DNA from: DATLED01 sp963750255
GTDB taxonomy: Bacteria; Actinomycetota; Acidimicrobiia; Acidimicrobiales; CADCTF01
Assembly: GCA_963750255.1 (NCBI GenBank)
Contig: CAVVPZ010000005.1
Coordinates: forward strand, 62,001 to 126,000
Length of the DNA: 64,000 bases
Reading direction: 5' to 3'
In this document: piece after piece, positions 27,837 through 38,244 of the stretch
Layout: each line of letters opens with the position of its first letter
Position numbering within the stretch: position 1 is the first letter of the stretch
Made by a program: the position numbers and the translations under genes
Notes under the pieces: model-generated
The model's input: only the letters and a program-made list of their open reading frames with translations
The model's database searches: none
Told to the model about the DNA's origin: nothing

Positions 27837-29531
27837 ATGCGATTGTTCCGTTTTGCTTGTGCTGGCCTTGCGACGAGCGTCCTCGCGGCGAGTGCCTTCA
27901 TGGCCCCCGCGTCGGCGCAGATGTCCGGCGTCGGCACGTCCTCGACCTCGACGAAGGTCCTGACTGCCCAGCTGGGCGCATCAGGTTCACTTCTCGACCT
28001 CACGCTGCTCAACGACGAGGCCCGCTCGACCGTTGACTCGGCCGTGTCGGCCCCCGAGGCCTTCACTCGGCTCACGGCCCTGTCGGCCAAGGCCGGCCTG
28101 GTACCGAGCAACCCGATCAACGTGACCCAAGGCGTCTTCGAGGCCAAGAACACCGGCCCCAGCGAGGTCGCAATCAGCGGGTCGACGCTCGCCCTTCCGA
28201 GCACGATCCCGCTCGCTCCCGTCCTGTCGGGCACGATCGATCCCGGCAAGCTCACCGCCACCCTCAACCAAGGCGTGGCCGCCTCGACCATGAACACCGA
28301 GCTCTCCCAGATCAAGGCCATCGGTGGGTTGCTGTCGCTCGGCTCGCTGAAGTCGGTGCTCGATGCCTCGAGCGGCTCGACCTCGTCGGCCGCGACCCGT
28401 GGAGCCAACGTGACCGACCTGACCGTGCTCGACCTGGGCGCCCTGCTCCAAGGTCTCGGTCTGCCCCTGAGTGAGCTGACCCCGGCCCAGCTCGTCGCCC
28501 TCGTCGACGCCCTCGGCGTGTCCAAGACCCTCGGACTCCCGACCGGCTCGACCACACTCGCCGGTGCCATCGCGCAACTCAACTCGTTGATCGACCAGGT
28601 TCAGGGCACGGTCGTCGTCACCGGCGGAACCGTTACGCAGGTGACCTCGGTCGTGGACAGCACGGTGGCGGGCCTCTTGGGCACCGTCGGCGTTACGGCC
28701 ACCCCGCCCTCGGTCACGGGCACGGCCCAGGTCGTCCTCGACGAGGCCCAGGCCCTGCTCGACCAACTCCAAGCGCTGCTCAACGATCTGCTGAGCAAAG
28801 GTCTTGCGGCCCTCAACGATCTGGCCCTCCTACGCCTCCAGGGCGTCGAGGTCGGCGTGACGACCAAGGCCGTCGACACCGTCGAAGGCTCGGTGGCCAC
28901 CGTCACCGGCAAGATCGGGAAGGTCTACGTGGGCGGTATCGAGCTTCCCGGCATCGACCTCGCCGCCACCGCGGCCCAGGTCAACGCCGCCGTCGCCGCC
29001 GTCAACACCCAGTTGGGCCAGGTGCTGAGCCTGGTGGATCCCGGCCTCGCCAACGTGGTCAAGGTGTCGGTGCTCGATCAGGCCTCGAGCGTGGTCAAGG
29101 ATGGCGATTACGTCCGCAGCCGGGCCGGTGTCACGGCGGCCTCGGCCACGATCACGCCGCCCGCCAACCTCGCCGCCCTCGTCCAGGGGATCATCGGCCA
29201 GGTCGGTGTCGGCGAGAAGCTGTCGGCCGCCGGCGCTGCGGTGCCTGCCGTCGACGGACTCATGAACTCCCTCGCCGGTGCCCTCAACCTGGCGACGAGC
29301 GCCCTCACCGCCCCGGCGAAGGTGCAGATCGCCTCGGTCGTGTCGGCCAGCGACTTCCGGGTCGTCGCCGCCCCGGGTACCACCCCCGGTTCGCCTGCTG
29401 ACAGCCCGAGCCTTCCCCGGACCGGCGGTAGCGACTTGGTCTTGCTGGGTGGCCTCCTCGGCGTTCTCGCCCTGGCCATCCGTCGCTTCGTGCGCAGCCC
29501 CGAGACGGCGGCTGTTCGCATCGACCGCTGA
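27837..29531 (+). CDS. LPXTG-anchored surface protein
   Basis: 564 residues from ATG 27837, chosen because GGGAG lies six bases upstream and the start gives a clean signal peptide (RLFRFACAGLATSVLAASAF ending ASA-Q). The mature part is Ala/Val/Leu/Thr-rich, almost without cysteine, and probably made of beta or helical repeats of low complexity. The C-terminus has a sortase signal: SLPRTGGSD, a hydrophobic helix LVLLGGLLGVLALAI and a basic tail RRFVRS. It is therefore expected to be covalently attached to the cell wall. No sortase gene is in the window. The function is unknown, perhaps adhesion or surface layer. Two stem-loops follow the gene. Confidence 0.85.
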   Translation: MRLFRFACAGLATSVLAASAFMAPASAQMSGVGTSSTSTKVLTAQLGASGSLLDLTLLNDEARSTVDSAVSAPEAFTRLTALSAKAGLVPSNPINVTQGVFEAKNTGPSEVAISGSTLALPSTIPLAPVLSGTIDPGKLTATLNQGVAASTMNTELSQIKAIGGLLSLGSLKSVLDASSGSTSSAATRGANVTDLTVLDLGALLQGLGLPLSELTPAQLVALVDALGVSKTLGLPTGSTTLAGAIAQLNSLIDQVQGTVVVTGGTVTQVTSVVDSTVAGLLGTVGVTATPPSVTGTAQVVLDEAQALLDQLQALLNDLLSKGLAALNDLALLRLQGVEVGVTTKAVDTVEGSVATVTGKIGKVYVGGIELPGIDLAATAAQVNAAVAAVNTQLGQVLSLVDPGLANVVKVSVLDQASSVVKDGDYVRSRAGVTAASATITPPANLAALVQGIIGQVGVGEKLSAAGAAVPAVDGLMNSLAGALNLATSALTAPAKVQIASVVSASDFRVVAAPGTTPGSPADSPSLPRTGGSDLVLLGGLLGVLALAIRRFVRSPETAAVRIDR

Positions 29532-29601
29532 GCCCACGGGTCCGGGCTCATCCGGATACCACATGACGTCTTCGGAGGGTCCCCGTTTCGGGGGCCCTCC
29601 G
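29529..29601 (+). terminator. Two stem-loops downstream of the LPRTG gene
   Basis: The first is TGAGCCC/GGGCTCA with an eight-base loop at 29529-29550, overlapping the stop codon. The second, at 29573-29601, pairs CGGAGGG and CCCCG with CGGGG and CCCTCCG around a TTT loop. There is no U tract, which is usual in high-GC actinobacteria. The position between two same-strand genes supports a terminator role. Confidence 0.7.
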
Positions 29602-29625
29602 TCGCGCCTGGGTAGGGTCGACGCC

Positions 29626-30216
29626 ATGGCCCGCCGCCCTCGACTCCAACTGGCCGCTCTCGCCCTCGCCGGGGCCGGACTGGTGGCGGCCTGCGGCAAC
29701 GGCGAGAACCCGGTCGTCGGACCGGCCAGCGACGCGACCACGACAACCACAACGACAACGACGGCCTCACCCGAACCGCAAGGTTTCGCCACCGTCGCCG
29801 TGTCTGCGACGTCCACCAACCGAGGACTCCTCTCCAAGGTGGACGCCACTCCCCTCGAGGGCTTCGATCGCCTCACGTTCGTGTTCGAGGGCGACCTCCC
29901 CGGCTACCGAGTGGGCTACATCGAGCGCCCTGTCACCGAGGACGGCTCGGGCAAGACCGTCGAGATCGACGGGGCCGCCGTGCTCGAGATCCACTTCGAG
30001 TCCGCCTCAGGCTTCGACCTCGCCGGCGAGGGTCGCCAGACCTACACCGGCCCCGTGCGCCCCGACCTGGCCACCAACGTCGTCAAGGACCTCGTCCGGA
30101 CCGGCGATTTCGAGGGGTATCTGACCTGGGCCGCCGGCATCGACACCAAGGCGCCGTTCCGGGTCAGCGTCGATCCGGCCGACCACAAGATCGTGGTCGA
30201 CGTCCGCCAGCCCTAG
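29626..30216 (+). CDS. Lipoprotein with AMIN-like domain
   Basis: 196 residues. The signal peptide ends in a lipobox (GLVAACGNG), followed by a Thr-rich linker (about nine Thr in a row) and a beta-rich domain. That domain carries FDRLTFVFEGDLPGYRVGYI, the start of AMIN-like domains that are found in cell-envelope proteins and may bind glycans or other envelope components. The C-terminus ends FRVSVDPADHKIVVDVRQP. It is transcribed away from the LPRTG gene end and converges on the transporter block, ending 14 bases from it. The specific role is not known. Confidence 0.78.
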   Translation: MARRPRLQLAALALAGAGLVAACGNGENPVVGPASDATTTTTTTTTASPEPQGFATVAVSATSTNRGLLSKVDATPLEGFDRLTFVFEGDLPGYRVGYIERPVTEDGSGKTVEIDGAAVLEIHFESASGFDLAGEGRQTYTGPVRPDLATNVVKDLVRTGDFEGYLTWAAGIDTKAPFRVSVDPADHKIVVDVRQP

Positions 30217-30230
30217 CACGCCCCCGCGCC

Positions 30231-33162
30231 TCAGTCGCCCGACCGAGGGACGTCCAGCACGTCGACGGCGTCCTCGGTGATGCCGAGATAGCTGGCCAGC
30301 ACCCGAGGGTGGGCCAACACCTCCTCCGGCGTCCCCGTGGCCACCACCTCTCCGGTGTCGAGGGCGACTACCCGGTCGGCGAGCCGCCGGAGCACGCCCA
30401 TGTCGTGCTCGATGAGCAGCACCGAACAGTCGAGCTCCCGCTGGATCCTGCGTAAGGCGGGCACGAGGGCCTCGGTCTCGGCCTGCGCGATGCCCGACGA
30501 CGGTTCGTCGAGGAGGAGCACCGAGGGACCGGCAGCCATCTGGGCGGCAAGCTCGACGATGCGACGCACACCGGTCGAGAGCTCGGACACGAACTTGTCG
30601 CGGAAGGCGCCGAGCTCGAGCAGCTCGATCAACTCCTCGACGCGTCGGTCGACCTTCCGCTCGGTGTCGGCGACCATCGGCAGGTGGAAGAACGCGCGGT
30701 AGCGGCGCCCCGACGTCGACGTGGCGTTCGAAGGCCGTGGCCAACGCGTCGCGCACGGTGAGCGCCGGCCAGAGCCGGGCGTTCTGGAACGAGCGGCCGA
30801 GGCCGGCGGCGGCGCGAGCGTGCGGTGCCCAGCCAGAGACGTCCTTGCCCCGCAACAGGACTTGGCCCCCGTCGCGGGAGGTGAACCCCGAGATCAGATC
30901 GAAGACCGTCGTCTTGCCCGCACCGTTGGGCCCGATGAGGCCCAGCACCTCGTGCTCCTTGAGATCGAAGGTGACGCCGTCGACGGCGCGGATGCCGCCG
31001 TAGTTCTTGGTCAGCTCCCGGACCTCGAGCACCACCTCGCCCAGCGCTGGGCGAGCAGGCTCGAGGGCGGCGGCGGGATCCCCAGCCGCCGCCGCGTGGA
31101 AGTAGACGGAGCGGACGATGTCGTCGCGGCCCATCAACTCCTCGGTCGTGCCCGAGAAGCGGATCTCGCCCTTCTCGAGGAACACTGCCCGCTGGGCCAG
31201 CTTCAGCGCAGTGTTCACCGACTGCTCGACCAGGATGATCGCCGTCCCCTGCGCGTGGATGGCGGGAATGATCCGGAGCAGTTGCTCGACGACCGCCGGC
31301 GCCAGTCCGAGAGAGAGCTCGTCGATCATCAACAGCTTGGGCCGGGCCAAAAACGCCTGGGCCAGCGAGAGCATCTGCTGCTCGCCGCCCGAGAGGTCGC
31401 CGGCGTGGGTATCCCACCGTCGCTCGAGCACGGGGAAGTGGGCCAGCGCCTCGGCCGTGGCCTTCTTGATGTGGTCGGGATCCGAGCGGTACATCCAACT
31501 GGCGAGGCGCATGTTCTCGGCCACGGTCAGCGTCGGGAAGATGCTGCGCTCGCCGGGCACCACGGCGAGGCCGAGGTTGGCCGTCGTCACCGGGTCGGCG
31601 CCGCTGATGTCGCGCCCGTCGAAGATGATCGCACCGCCTTGGGCCATCGTCAGCCCGGCGATGGCCCGGAGCAAGCGTCGACTTGCCCGACCCGTTGGTG
31701 CCGAGCAAGGCCACGATCTCGCCGTCAGCGATCTCGAGATCGACACCGAAGAGCACCTGCGTCTGGTCGTAGCCCACTTGCAGGTCACGCACGACGAGGA
31801 CCTGCGGATCCCCCTCGAGTCTGCGCTTGCGGATCTCGGCCTGGGTACGCGACGCGAGGTTGAGACGCTCGATGTCCTGGCCGATGTACTTGCCCGCCGA
31901 GGCCAGGAGGAACGAGCCGATCAGGTACACCGGGATGAAGAAGAGGATGCCGGTGCGCACTCCGAAGCGGTCGCCGATGGCGCCGACGATAGGCAGGACC
32001 GGAAGGCCCATCAGCAACCAGAGCGACCCGGTGGCGAAGCCCAGGGTGCGCATGCGGGCCGGTACGGCGAGCGAAATGACGGCGAAGATGCCCGGCGAGA
32101 GGATGGCCCCGATGAAGGCGTTGAGGAGCTGGCCGGCGATGGCGAACCCGATCGCCGGTGAGAGGGCAATGATCGCGAGGCAGCCGGCCGACCCGACGGC
32201 CGCGTAGCCGAGCAGCGACATGGCCCGCCCGGGATCCTTCGTGATCAGCTTCTGCATGATGATGGCGCCGATGAACAGCCCGGCGATCTGGGCCGGCTCG
32301 GTCATGGCGAAGATCACGCCGCGGCCCGCAGAGTTGACGTGGTACACCTCGTCGTAGAACACGCTCAGGAACGTGCCGATGCCGAGGCCGGATGCGGTGA
32401 GGAACGGGAGCGAGAAGTAGATGCGGCGGGCTGACTGGCGGGCGAACAGCACGCGGAAGGTTTCGGAGAAGCCGGCGGCCGCCTCCTCGATGTTGGCCGT
32501 TTCCTCGTCGGCGCCGGCGGCCAACCGTTCGTGCACGCCCCGCAGTGGCTCCTTGAGCCGGAGCGCGAGCAACACGAAGAACACCGTCGGGGCGGCGAGG
32601 ATGAAGAACGGCAGCTCCCAAAAGAAGGCGGCGGCGAGGAAGCCGGCGGCAAGTGGTCCGATGAACTGGCCGACCGAGTTGGCAGGCGATGGGCGTAGAA
32701 GACGCGCGCCCGCGACTCCTGCGGGTAGTAGTCGGCCAGGAGGCTGTTGTGGGTGGCGTTGAACGTCTTGCCGAGCGCCGAGCCGCCGCGAGCGATGTAG
32801 AGCACGAGCAGACTCGTCGTGATGCCGGCGAACCCGGTGAGCACGGTGAAGATCGCCCACAGGGCGGCGCCGAACGCCGCCATTCGTGTGCGGTTCCATC
32901 GGTCGGCCAGGTAGGCGATAGGGAGCTCGAGGAGGAGTCCGACGGGCAGGATGACCGCCGTCAGCGTCGCCACACCGGCCAGGTCGAGACCGAAGTGGGC
33001 CTTGATCTCCGGCGTCAGCACGCCGAAAGCGGTGCGGTCGAGCTCGTCGACGGCGTTGAGCCCGAAGAGGATGACGAGCGGCATCAGCGGGGCTGATCCC
33101 GTGATCTGGCGGGGGTCGAGTCGTTGGGCGAGCGATTTCGGTGCCGAGGTCTCACTCATCAC
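30231..33162 (-). CDS. Fused MFS transporter-LivF-LivG protein, frameshifted
   Basis: One continuous coding path, apart from three indels (near 32,685, 31,684 and 30,715), encodes an MFS permease followed by two ABC ATPases. The MFS part (33162 to about 31,860) has LNAVDELDRTAFGVLTPEI, YLADRWNRTR and about 12 hydrophobic segments. No stop separates it from the LivF-type ATPase (VRDLQVGYDQTQVLFGVDLE, GTNGSGKSTL, LSGGEQQMLSLAQ, LLMIDELSLGLAP). This in turn runs in frame into a LivG-type ATPase (LTKNYGGIRAVDGV, GPNGAGKTT, ELSTGVRRIVELA, LLLDEPSSGIA). The last indel lies inside LivG. Together with the LivHM permease and binding protein upstream it should energise uptake of branched-chain amino acids or similar substrates. 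What the MFS module moves is unknown. Confidence 0.85.
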
Positions 33163-35206
33163 AGCGCCGCCTCGCCGACGCGAACGTCAGCCACCAGGCT
33201 CGGGACGACGATCCCACGACGTCGGGCCACCCACCGCAGGTACCGGTCTCGCTGGGTGTAGACCAGCCCTCCGATGCCCTCGGGGAGGAACAACAACAGC
33301 ACGAGCAGACCACCACCGCTGGCCACGAGCGCCCACGCCGACCGGAGGAAGAACTCGGCACCCCGCACGTACATGGCGCCGAGGACGGCGCCGGGAAGCG
33401 AGCCAAGACCGCCGATGACCACCATGGAGAAGAGGCGCAAGCTGACCGAAGCGTCGAAGGCGTCGGTGTGCAGACCGCGCTGGTGGAGCACGTAGACCCC
33501 GCCCGCCAGCCCGGCCAGGCCACCGGAGATCACGAAGCCGGTGAGCTTGACCCGCGTCGTGTCGATGGTGACGGCCTCCGCCGCCTGCTCGTTGTCGCGG
33601 GTGGCGATCAGCGCCCTTCCCGTGCGACTGGCCCGCAGACCCTGCACGCCGAAGATCACGAGCACGAGCACGGCGAGGGCGAACCAGTACATCTGACGGT
33701 CGGTCTCGATGGGGATCCGGCCGAAGAGCGTCGGCCGCTCGATGCGCCGCTCGATGAACCACGGCACGTAGCGCTGCTGGAGGAAGAACGTCGACGACGT
33801 GACGGCGAATGCCAGGGTGGTCACGGCCAGGAACAAGCCCTTGATCCGAACGCGGGCAGGCCGAGCACCAGCGAGACGGCTCCGGCGACGACGACACCGG
33901 CCACCATGGCCAACAGTGGATCCCAGCCGTGACGGCCGTAGAGCACGGCGGTGGTGGCGCCGCCGAAGCCGGCGAGCGCGAACTGGCCGAGCGAGATGTG
34001 ACCGCCCCACCCGGTCAGGACGAACAGGGAAATGGCAACGATGGCGTAGATGATCACGAGCGCGGCGGCTCCCGACTGGCTGGGTGAGGCGTACAGCGGA
34101 AAGGTCACGGCGACCGCGAACAGCACGACTTTCAGAGCGAGGAAGGCGAATCTGACCTCGGGGAGGCCCCGCAACTCGGTCGGCAGCGGTCGGACGTCAC
34201 GCACCGCCTTCCAGGTTGCGATGCCGGTGTCGGCCGACCGGGAGAACGCAGATCGCTGGAGTAGCAGTCCGACGAGGATGACGACAAGAAGGAGTCCGTC
34301 AACGATCGTCGTGTTCGACCACGTCCAGATGGCCGCCTCCTGGAAGACCCCGAGGAAGATCGCGGCCGCCACCGTGCGAGGCAGGTTCTCCATCCTCCCG
34401 ACCACAGCGGCGGCGAGGGTGAAGAGCAGGAGGGAACTCCCGGCGCCCGACGCCCCGGACGTGGCGGAGAAGCCCACCAGCGTGGCCCGGAACACCACGG
34501 CCAAGGTGGAGAGGATGGCGGCGGTGATCCACACGATCGTCGCCAGGCGCGGCACCGGGACTCCGAGCAGCCCGGCCCGATCCGCGTTCTCGGCCGCGCC
34601 TCGGATGGCGATCCCGTAGTCGGTCTTCAGGAGGAAGACCCCGAGCACGGCTACCAGCACGGGCACTGCCAAGACGATCAGCACGTGGTTGCCGTCGAAG
34701 GTGACCGGAAAGATCGTGAACCGCGCCTCCAGCGGCACCCGAAACGTGCCATCCCCCGCCTCCCGCCACAGCAGCGGGATGATCATCGACAACCCTTGGA
34801 GGATCTGGGCCAGGGCGATCGTCGCGACGGCGAGGATGAGCCGCGACGCGCGGGCGAAGCGACGCAGGACGACGCCCTCCACCAGCGCACCGAGTACGGC
34901 TGCCACCACCAGAGCGCCGGCCACCGAGACGAAGAACGGCACGTGCCAGTGGATCGAGAACTGGATGGCCAGTACGGCAGCGACGCTGCCGAATTCGGCT
35001 TGGGCGAAGTTGATGACGCGGTTGGCCCGATAGATCAACACCAAGCCGATGGCGTTGATGGCGTACAACAGTCCGGAGACGGCGCCGAGGGCAACGATGC
35101 CCAAGGGAAGGCCCCGGCGGAGTTGGTGGTCGAGCAGTGCCCACACGACGACGAGGCCAAAGGCGGCGGCGACCCCCGCCGCCGCCTTCCGCGCCCCGTC
35201 AGGCAC
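33159..35206 (-). CDS. Fused LivH-LivM branched-chain amino acid type ABC permease, frameshifted
   Basis: A single coding path of about 680 codons. The N-terminal half is LivH-like (GLLYAINAIGLVLIYRANRVINFAQAEFG) and the C-terminal half LivM-like (GWGGHISLGQFALAGFGG). They are joined by a linker around SADTGIATWKAVRDV with no stop. A frameshift near 33,855 interrupts LivM before GLFLAVTTLAFAV. The GTG start at 35206 overlaps the end of the binding-protein gene, and the stop overlaps the start of the MFS-ATPase gene, so the block is an operon. Both halves have the usual eight-to-ten hydrophobic segments. LivHM fusions are known in other bacteria. Confidence 0.87.
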
Positions 35207-36872
35207 GTCCGGGATAGATCTTCGGTTCGGTCGTCGGCCACTCGCCGAGGTCGTAGCGCTTCCCGTTGTCCACCTCGACGAACGAGCCCTTCTTGGTCTT
35301 GTCCCGCTCCTCGGGCCCTGGCGGGGCCTGGCCGTCCCAATAGACCTCGCGGGCGTCATCGACAGCGGTGTGGTCGGTGTCGCCGTCGATGCTCTTGGCA
35401 AAGCTCCACTTGCCGGCGGCGTAGTCGGGAGCGCCCAGGGCGGGCAGCGTCGTGATGCCCTTGAAGATGTTCTCGGCGGTGAGGTCGGGTCCGGCGGCCT
35501 GCAACAGGTTGAAGATGTGCGTGTCGTCGTAGAGGCCAGCGGTGGTGCCGGCGAGGATCTTCTTGCCGCCGTTGAGCTTGGCGTAGAGCTTGGGGGCGTC
35601 GGCGTCGTCACCGAAGAGCTTCGAGTTGGAGCTCAACTGGCTGACACCGAACATGTGGCCGTCGACCGCCTCTTGGTTGTAGCTGCGGCCGAAGCCGTCG
35701 GTGTCTTGGGCTGCGGTGCCGATGATGAACCATTCGGGGCGGTAGTCCTGAGCGATTGCTTCGTTGGTCAACATCCCGATCGAAAACGGGTCCGAGGCAG
35801 TCACGATCGTGGTGACCTTGTCGGCCTTGAACTGGATGATCGCCCGCTTGGCCTGATCGGCGAATCGCGAGATGTCGAGGGCGTAGCTCACGCGGAGGCC
35901 GGGGTCGGCCTTGAAGTCGTCGCGCAGCACCTTCTCAGTGACGTCGGTGCACTTCTGGTACTCCTCGATGTCGGGGACGTACGTACCGAACTTGCGCGTC
36001 GACTTGGCCAGATCGGGGTCGCCGGCCCACTTCGCCGGCTTCCCGACGAGCCTCTTGCCCATGTATTCGGCGATTCCGGCCGAGATCCGGTCGCAGCTCA
36101 TCGTCGTGTTGTAGAGGTACGGCGACCACTTGTCGTAGAAGCTTTCTGAGTAGTACGCAGCCGCCCCGAACACGACGAGGCCTTTCTCCGCTGCGCACTC
36201 GGCGAACACCCCGCCGCCTCCGGTGACACCGAATGCCTGCATCTCGTCAGCGATGAGGGTCGCGTCTTGGCAGGCGCCCTCACGGCCGCCGCCGAGGGCC
36301 TCGGTGGTGGCGTTCGAGAACTTCGACTCGTACCGGACGAACTCGACCTGGCGGCCGTACAACTCGTAGCTCTTGTTGTAAAAGCCCCAGAACTGTTCGC
36401 GGATCGCCCGGGTGTCGTCGGCGGTTGCGAAGCCGGCCTCACGGACCTGCCTGTCGGCCTCCTGCGAGTTGGCCGAGGTCGGAAACTCGCGGATCACGAT
36501 CTTGATCGTGTCCTTGGTGACGCCCCGGCCCGTGGCTCCACCGTTGTCGCCCTTGAACGCGGCCACACATGGCACGGAGTACTGGAGATCGGGCACCTGG
36601 CGACCGCCTGCCTCACAGGCCACGCCTCCAGCGGTCGTGCCCGAACCGACCTCGACCGTGCCCGAACCCGGCTTCCACCCGGAGCCGCTGCTGGATGCGT
36701 CGGTCGTCGGGGAGCCCCCACTGCCGACCTCGCTGCCGTCGCCGCCCCGGCCCGGCAACACCACGGCCAACACGCCCACGACGATGGCGATGGCGTAGAA
36801 GGCGCCGTAGCGGCGCAGATGCCGCGAGATCCCTGAAGCCTCGGTCGACTCGTTCGCGTTTTCGTTCGGCAC
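35199..36872 (-). CDS. ABC transporter substrate-binding protein (branched-chain amino acid type)
   Basis: 557 residues from a GTG at 36872 with GGGGGA seven bases upstream. The N-terminus is a membrane anchor without lipobox (YGAFYAIAIVVGVLAVVLPGR) and then a Gly/Ser/Thr-rich linker. The periplasmic-binding fold type I domain starts near residue 110 (GVTKDTIKIVIREF), with GVFAECAAEKGLVVFG, LDISRFADQAKRAIIQFKADKVTTIVTASD (shown in part) and TAGLYDDTHIFNLLQAAG. It heads the transporter operon. A perfect palindrome 45 bases upstream may control it. The ligand cannot be told from sequence. Confidence 0.88.
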   Translation of the reverse strand: MPNENANESTEASGISRHLRRYGAFYAIAIVVGVLAVVLPGRGGDGSEVGSGGSPTTDASSSGSGWKPGSGTVEVGSGTTAGGVACEAGGRQVPDLQYSVPCVAAFKGDNGGATGRGVTKDTIKIVIREFPTSANSQEADRQVREAGFATADDTRAIREQFWGFYNKSYELYGRQVEFVRYESKFSNATTEALGGGREGACQDATLIADEMQAFGVTGGGGVFAECAAEKGLVVFGAAAYYSESFYDKWSPYLYNTTMSCDRISAGIAEYMGKRLVGKPAKWAGDPDLAKSTRKFGTYVPDIEEYQKCTDVTEKVLRDDFKADPGLRVSYALDISRFADQAKRAIIQFKADKVTTIVTASDPFSIGMLTNEAIAQDYRPEWFIIGTAAQDTDGFGRSYNQEAVDGHMFGVSQLSSNSKLFGDDADAPKLYAKLNGGKKILAGTTAGLYDDTHIFNLLQAAGPDLTAENIFKGITTLPALGAPDYAAGKWSFAKSIDGDTDHTAVDDAREVYWDGQAPPGPEERDKTKKGSFVEVDNGKRYDLGEWPTTEPKIYPGRA

Positions 36873-36916
36873 TGAGTGTCCCCCGTTTCCGCCGTGAAGC
36901 CCGCAGTGTGGGGTCT

Positions 36917-36934
36917 GTTGACCCCAGGGTCAAC
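36917..36934. promoter_or_regulatory. Perfect palindrome, candidate operator upstream of the transporter operon
   Basis: GTTGACCC-CA-GGGTCAAC: two eight-base arms with a two-base centre, 45 bases upstream of the binding-protein start, in the 213-base gap between two minus-strand genes (36873-37085). The rest of the gap shows a looser GGCCAT/ATGGCC inverted pair and nothing else I can name. Length and symmetry fit a dimeric regulator such as a TetR or GntR family member; the regulator is not in the window. Confidence 0.55.
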
Positions 36935-37085
36935 GACGGTGCGTGGCCATTTCGGATGGTCGTAGCGACTAGTCATGGCCTGACCTGCGATGTTGCGATC
37001 GTGTGACGACAATCCTTCAGGCGATCTACAGGCTGGCGTGTTCCCCGATGTCCTGTTTGTGCCGCCGACGTGGACCCCCCGACGA

Positions 37086-38159
37086 TCAGCGGGTCGCGAT
37101 GGACTCGTAGAGGCCGACGTAGCGCTCGGCCAGACGATCCATCGAGAACTCGTCGGCACGGAGGTCGCCGGCATCAACGAGTCGTTGCCGACGGGACCCG
37201 TCGGCCAGGACCTCACCGAGGGCGACGGCCAGTGCCGGCGAGTCGCCCGGAGGCACCAGAACCGCTTGCACGTCGGGAAGGGCCACGTTGCGATAGCCGG
37301 GAAGGTCACTGGCCACGATCGGCGTCGAGGCAGCCATGGCTTCGAGGAGGACGACGCCGAAGGACTCGCCGCTGATCGATGGAGCGCAGAACACATCGAC
37401 GCCCCGCAGGTAGCCCGCCTTCTCCTCGTCGCTGATCCGCCCCAACCACTCGATCCGAGCGTCGTTGCCATACCGGCCACGCAACTCGGCTGTCTGGGGA
37501 CCGTCGGAGGCGACGAGCAATCGGATGTCACCCGGCAGGTGGGCCATCGCCTCGAGCAATACCGACAATCCTTTGCGGGGTTCGTGACGGCCGACGAAGA
37601 GGATCGACGGGCCGTCGACGGCGATCGGGTCGGCCTTGGCGAAGCGGTCGACCTCGATGCCGTTGAAGACCGCCTCGTACTCGCCACCCACGGCGTCCTG
37701 CGCGGTCGTACGGGCGTCGTCGGAGACGGCACAGCGCACCGCGAGTCGGCGGGCCAGGCTCTTGGCGATTGGACGGAACGCGGCATAGGCCGCGCTCGCT
37801 CCGCTCCGGTGAAAGGTCCCGATCATCGGACGATCGCTGACCATCAGGCTCGTCACCGTCGGGCCGGGCACCAGCGGCTCGTGGAGGTGGACGACATCGA
37901 AGTCCTCGTCCCGCAGCGCCCGCATGGTCCGGAGGGCGCACGCAGGGTCGGGGGCGATCGGCGCCACCGATCCGTTGGCCGCCAGCGGCACGGACTTGCC
38001 GAGCGGCGTCACGCCGGCATCGGGCGGCGGACCGTCACACGGGGCCAGCACCCTCACCTCATGGCCAAGCGATCGGAGCGACCGGGCCAGGCCGAGCACC
38101 TGGGCCTGCACCCCGCCCGGTGGCGTCAGGCTGTAGGGACAGACCTGGGCGATGCGCAC
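37086..38159 (-). CDS. pimA: Phosphatidyl-myo-inositol mannosyltransferase (GT4)
   Basis: 357-residue GT-B glycosyltransferase. The start MRIAQVCPYSLTPPGGVQAQV matches PimA, which transfers the first mannose to phosphatidylinositol at the inner membrane face. The acceptor/GDP-mannose regions ILFVGRHEPRKGLSVLLEAM and PSISGESFGVVLLEAMA (the EX7E motif) are present. The neighbours patA and pgsA support the assignment, since pgsA-patA-pimA is the mycobacterial PIM cluster. Here a plus-strand VOC gene is inserted between pimA and patA. Confidence 0.88.
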   Translation of the reverse strand: MRIAQVCPYSLTPPGGVQAQVLGLARSLRSLGHEVRVLAPCDGPPPDAGVTPLGKSVPLAANGSVAPIAPDPACALRTMRALRDEDFDVVHLHEPLVPGPTVTSLMVSDRPMIGTFHRSGASAAYAAFRPIAKSLARRLAVRCAVSDDARTTAQDAVGGEYEAVFNGIEVDRFAKADPIAVDGPSILFVGRHEPRKGLSVLLEAMAHLPGDIRLLVASDGPQTAELRGRYGNDARIEWLGRISDEEKAGYLRGVDVFCAPSISGESFGVVLLEAMAASTPIVASDLPGYRNVALPDVQAVLVPPGDSPALAVALGEVLADGSRRQRLVDAGDLRADEFSMDRLAERYVGLYESIATR

Positions 38160-38244
38160 CCCCTCACGGTAGTTCTCCCGTCGCCCTGCCTTTGGAGCCA
38201 GGGCATCGCGGAATCATTCCCGCATCGCCATCGTTCTCCAGGCT

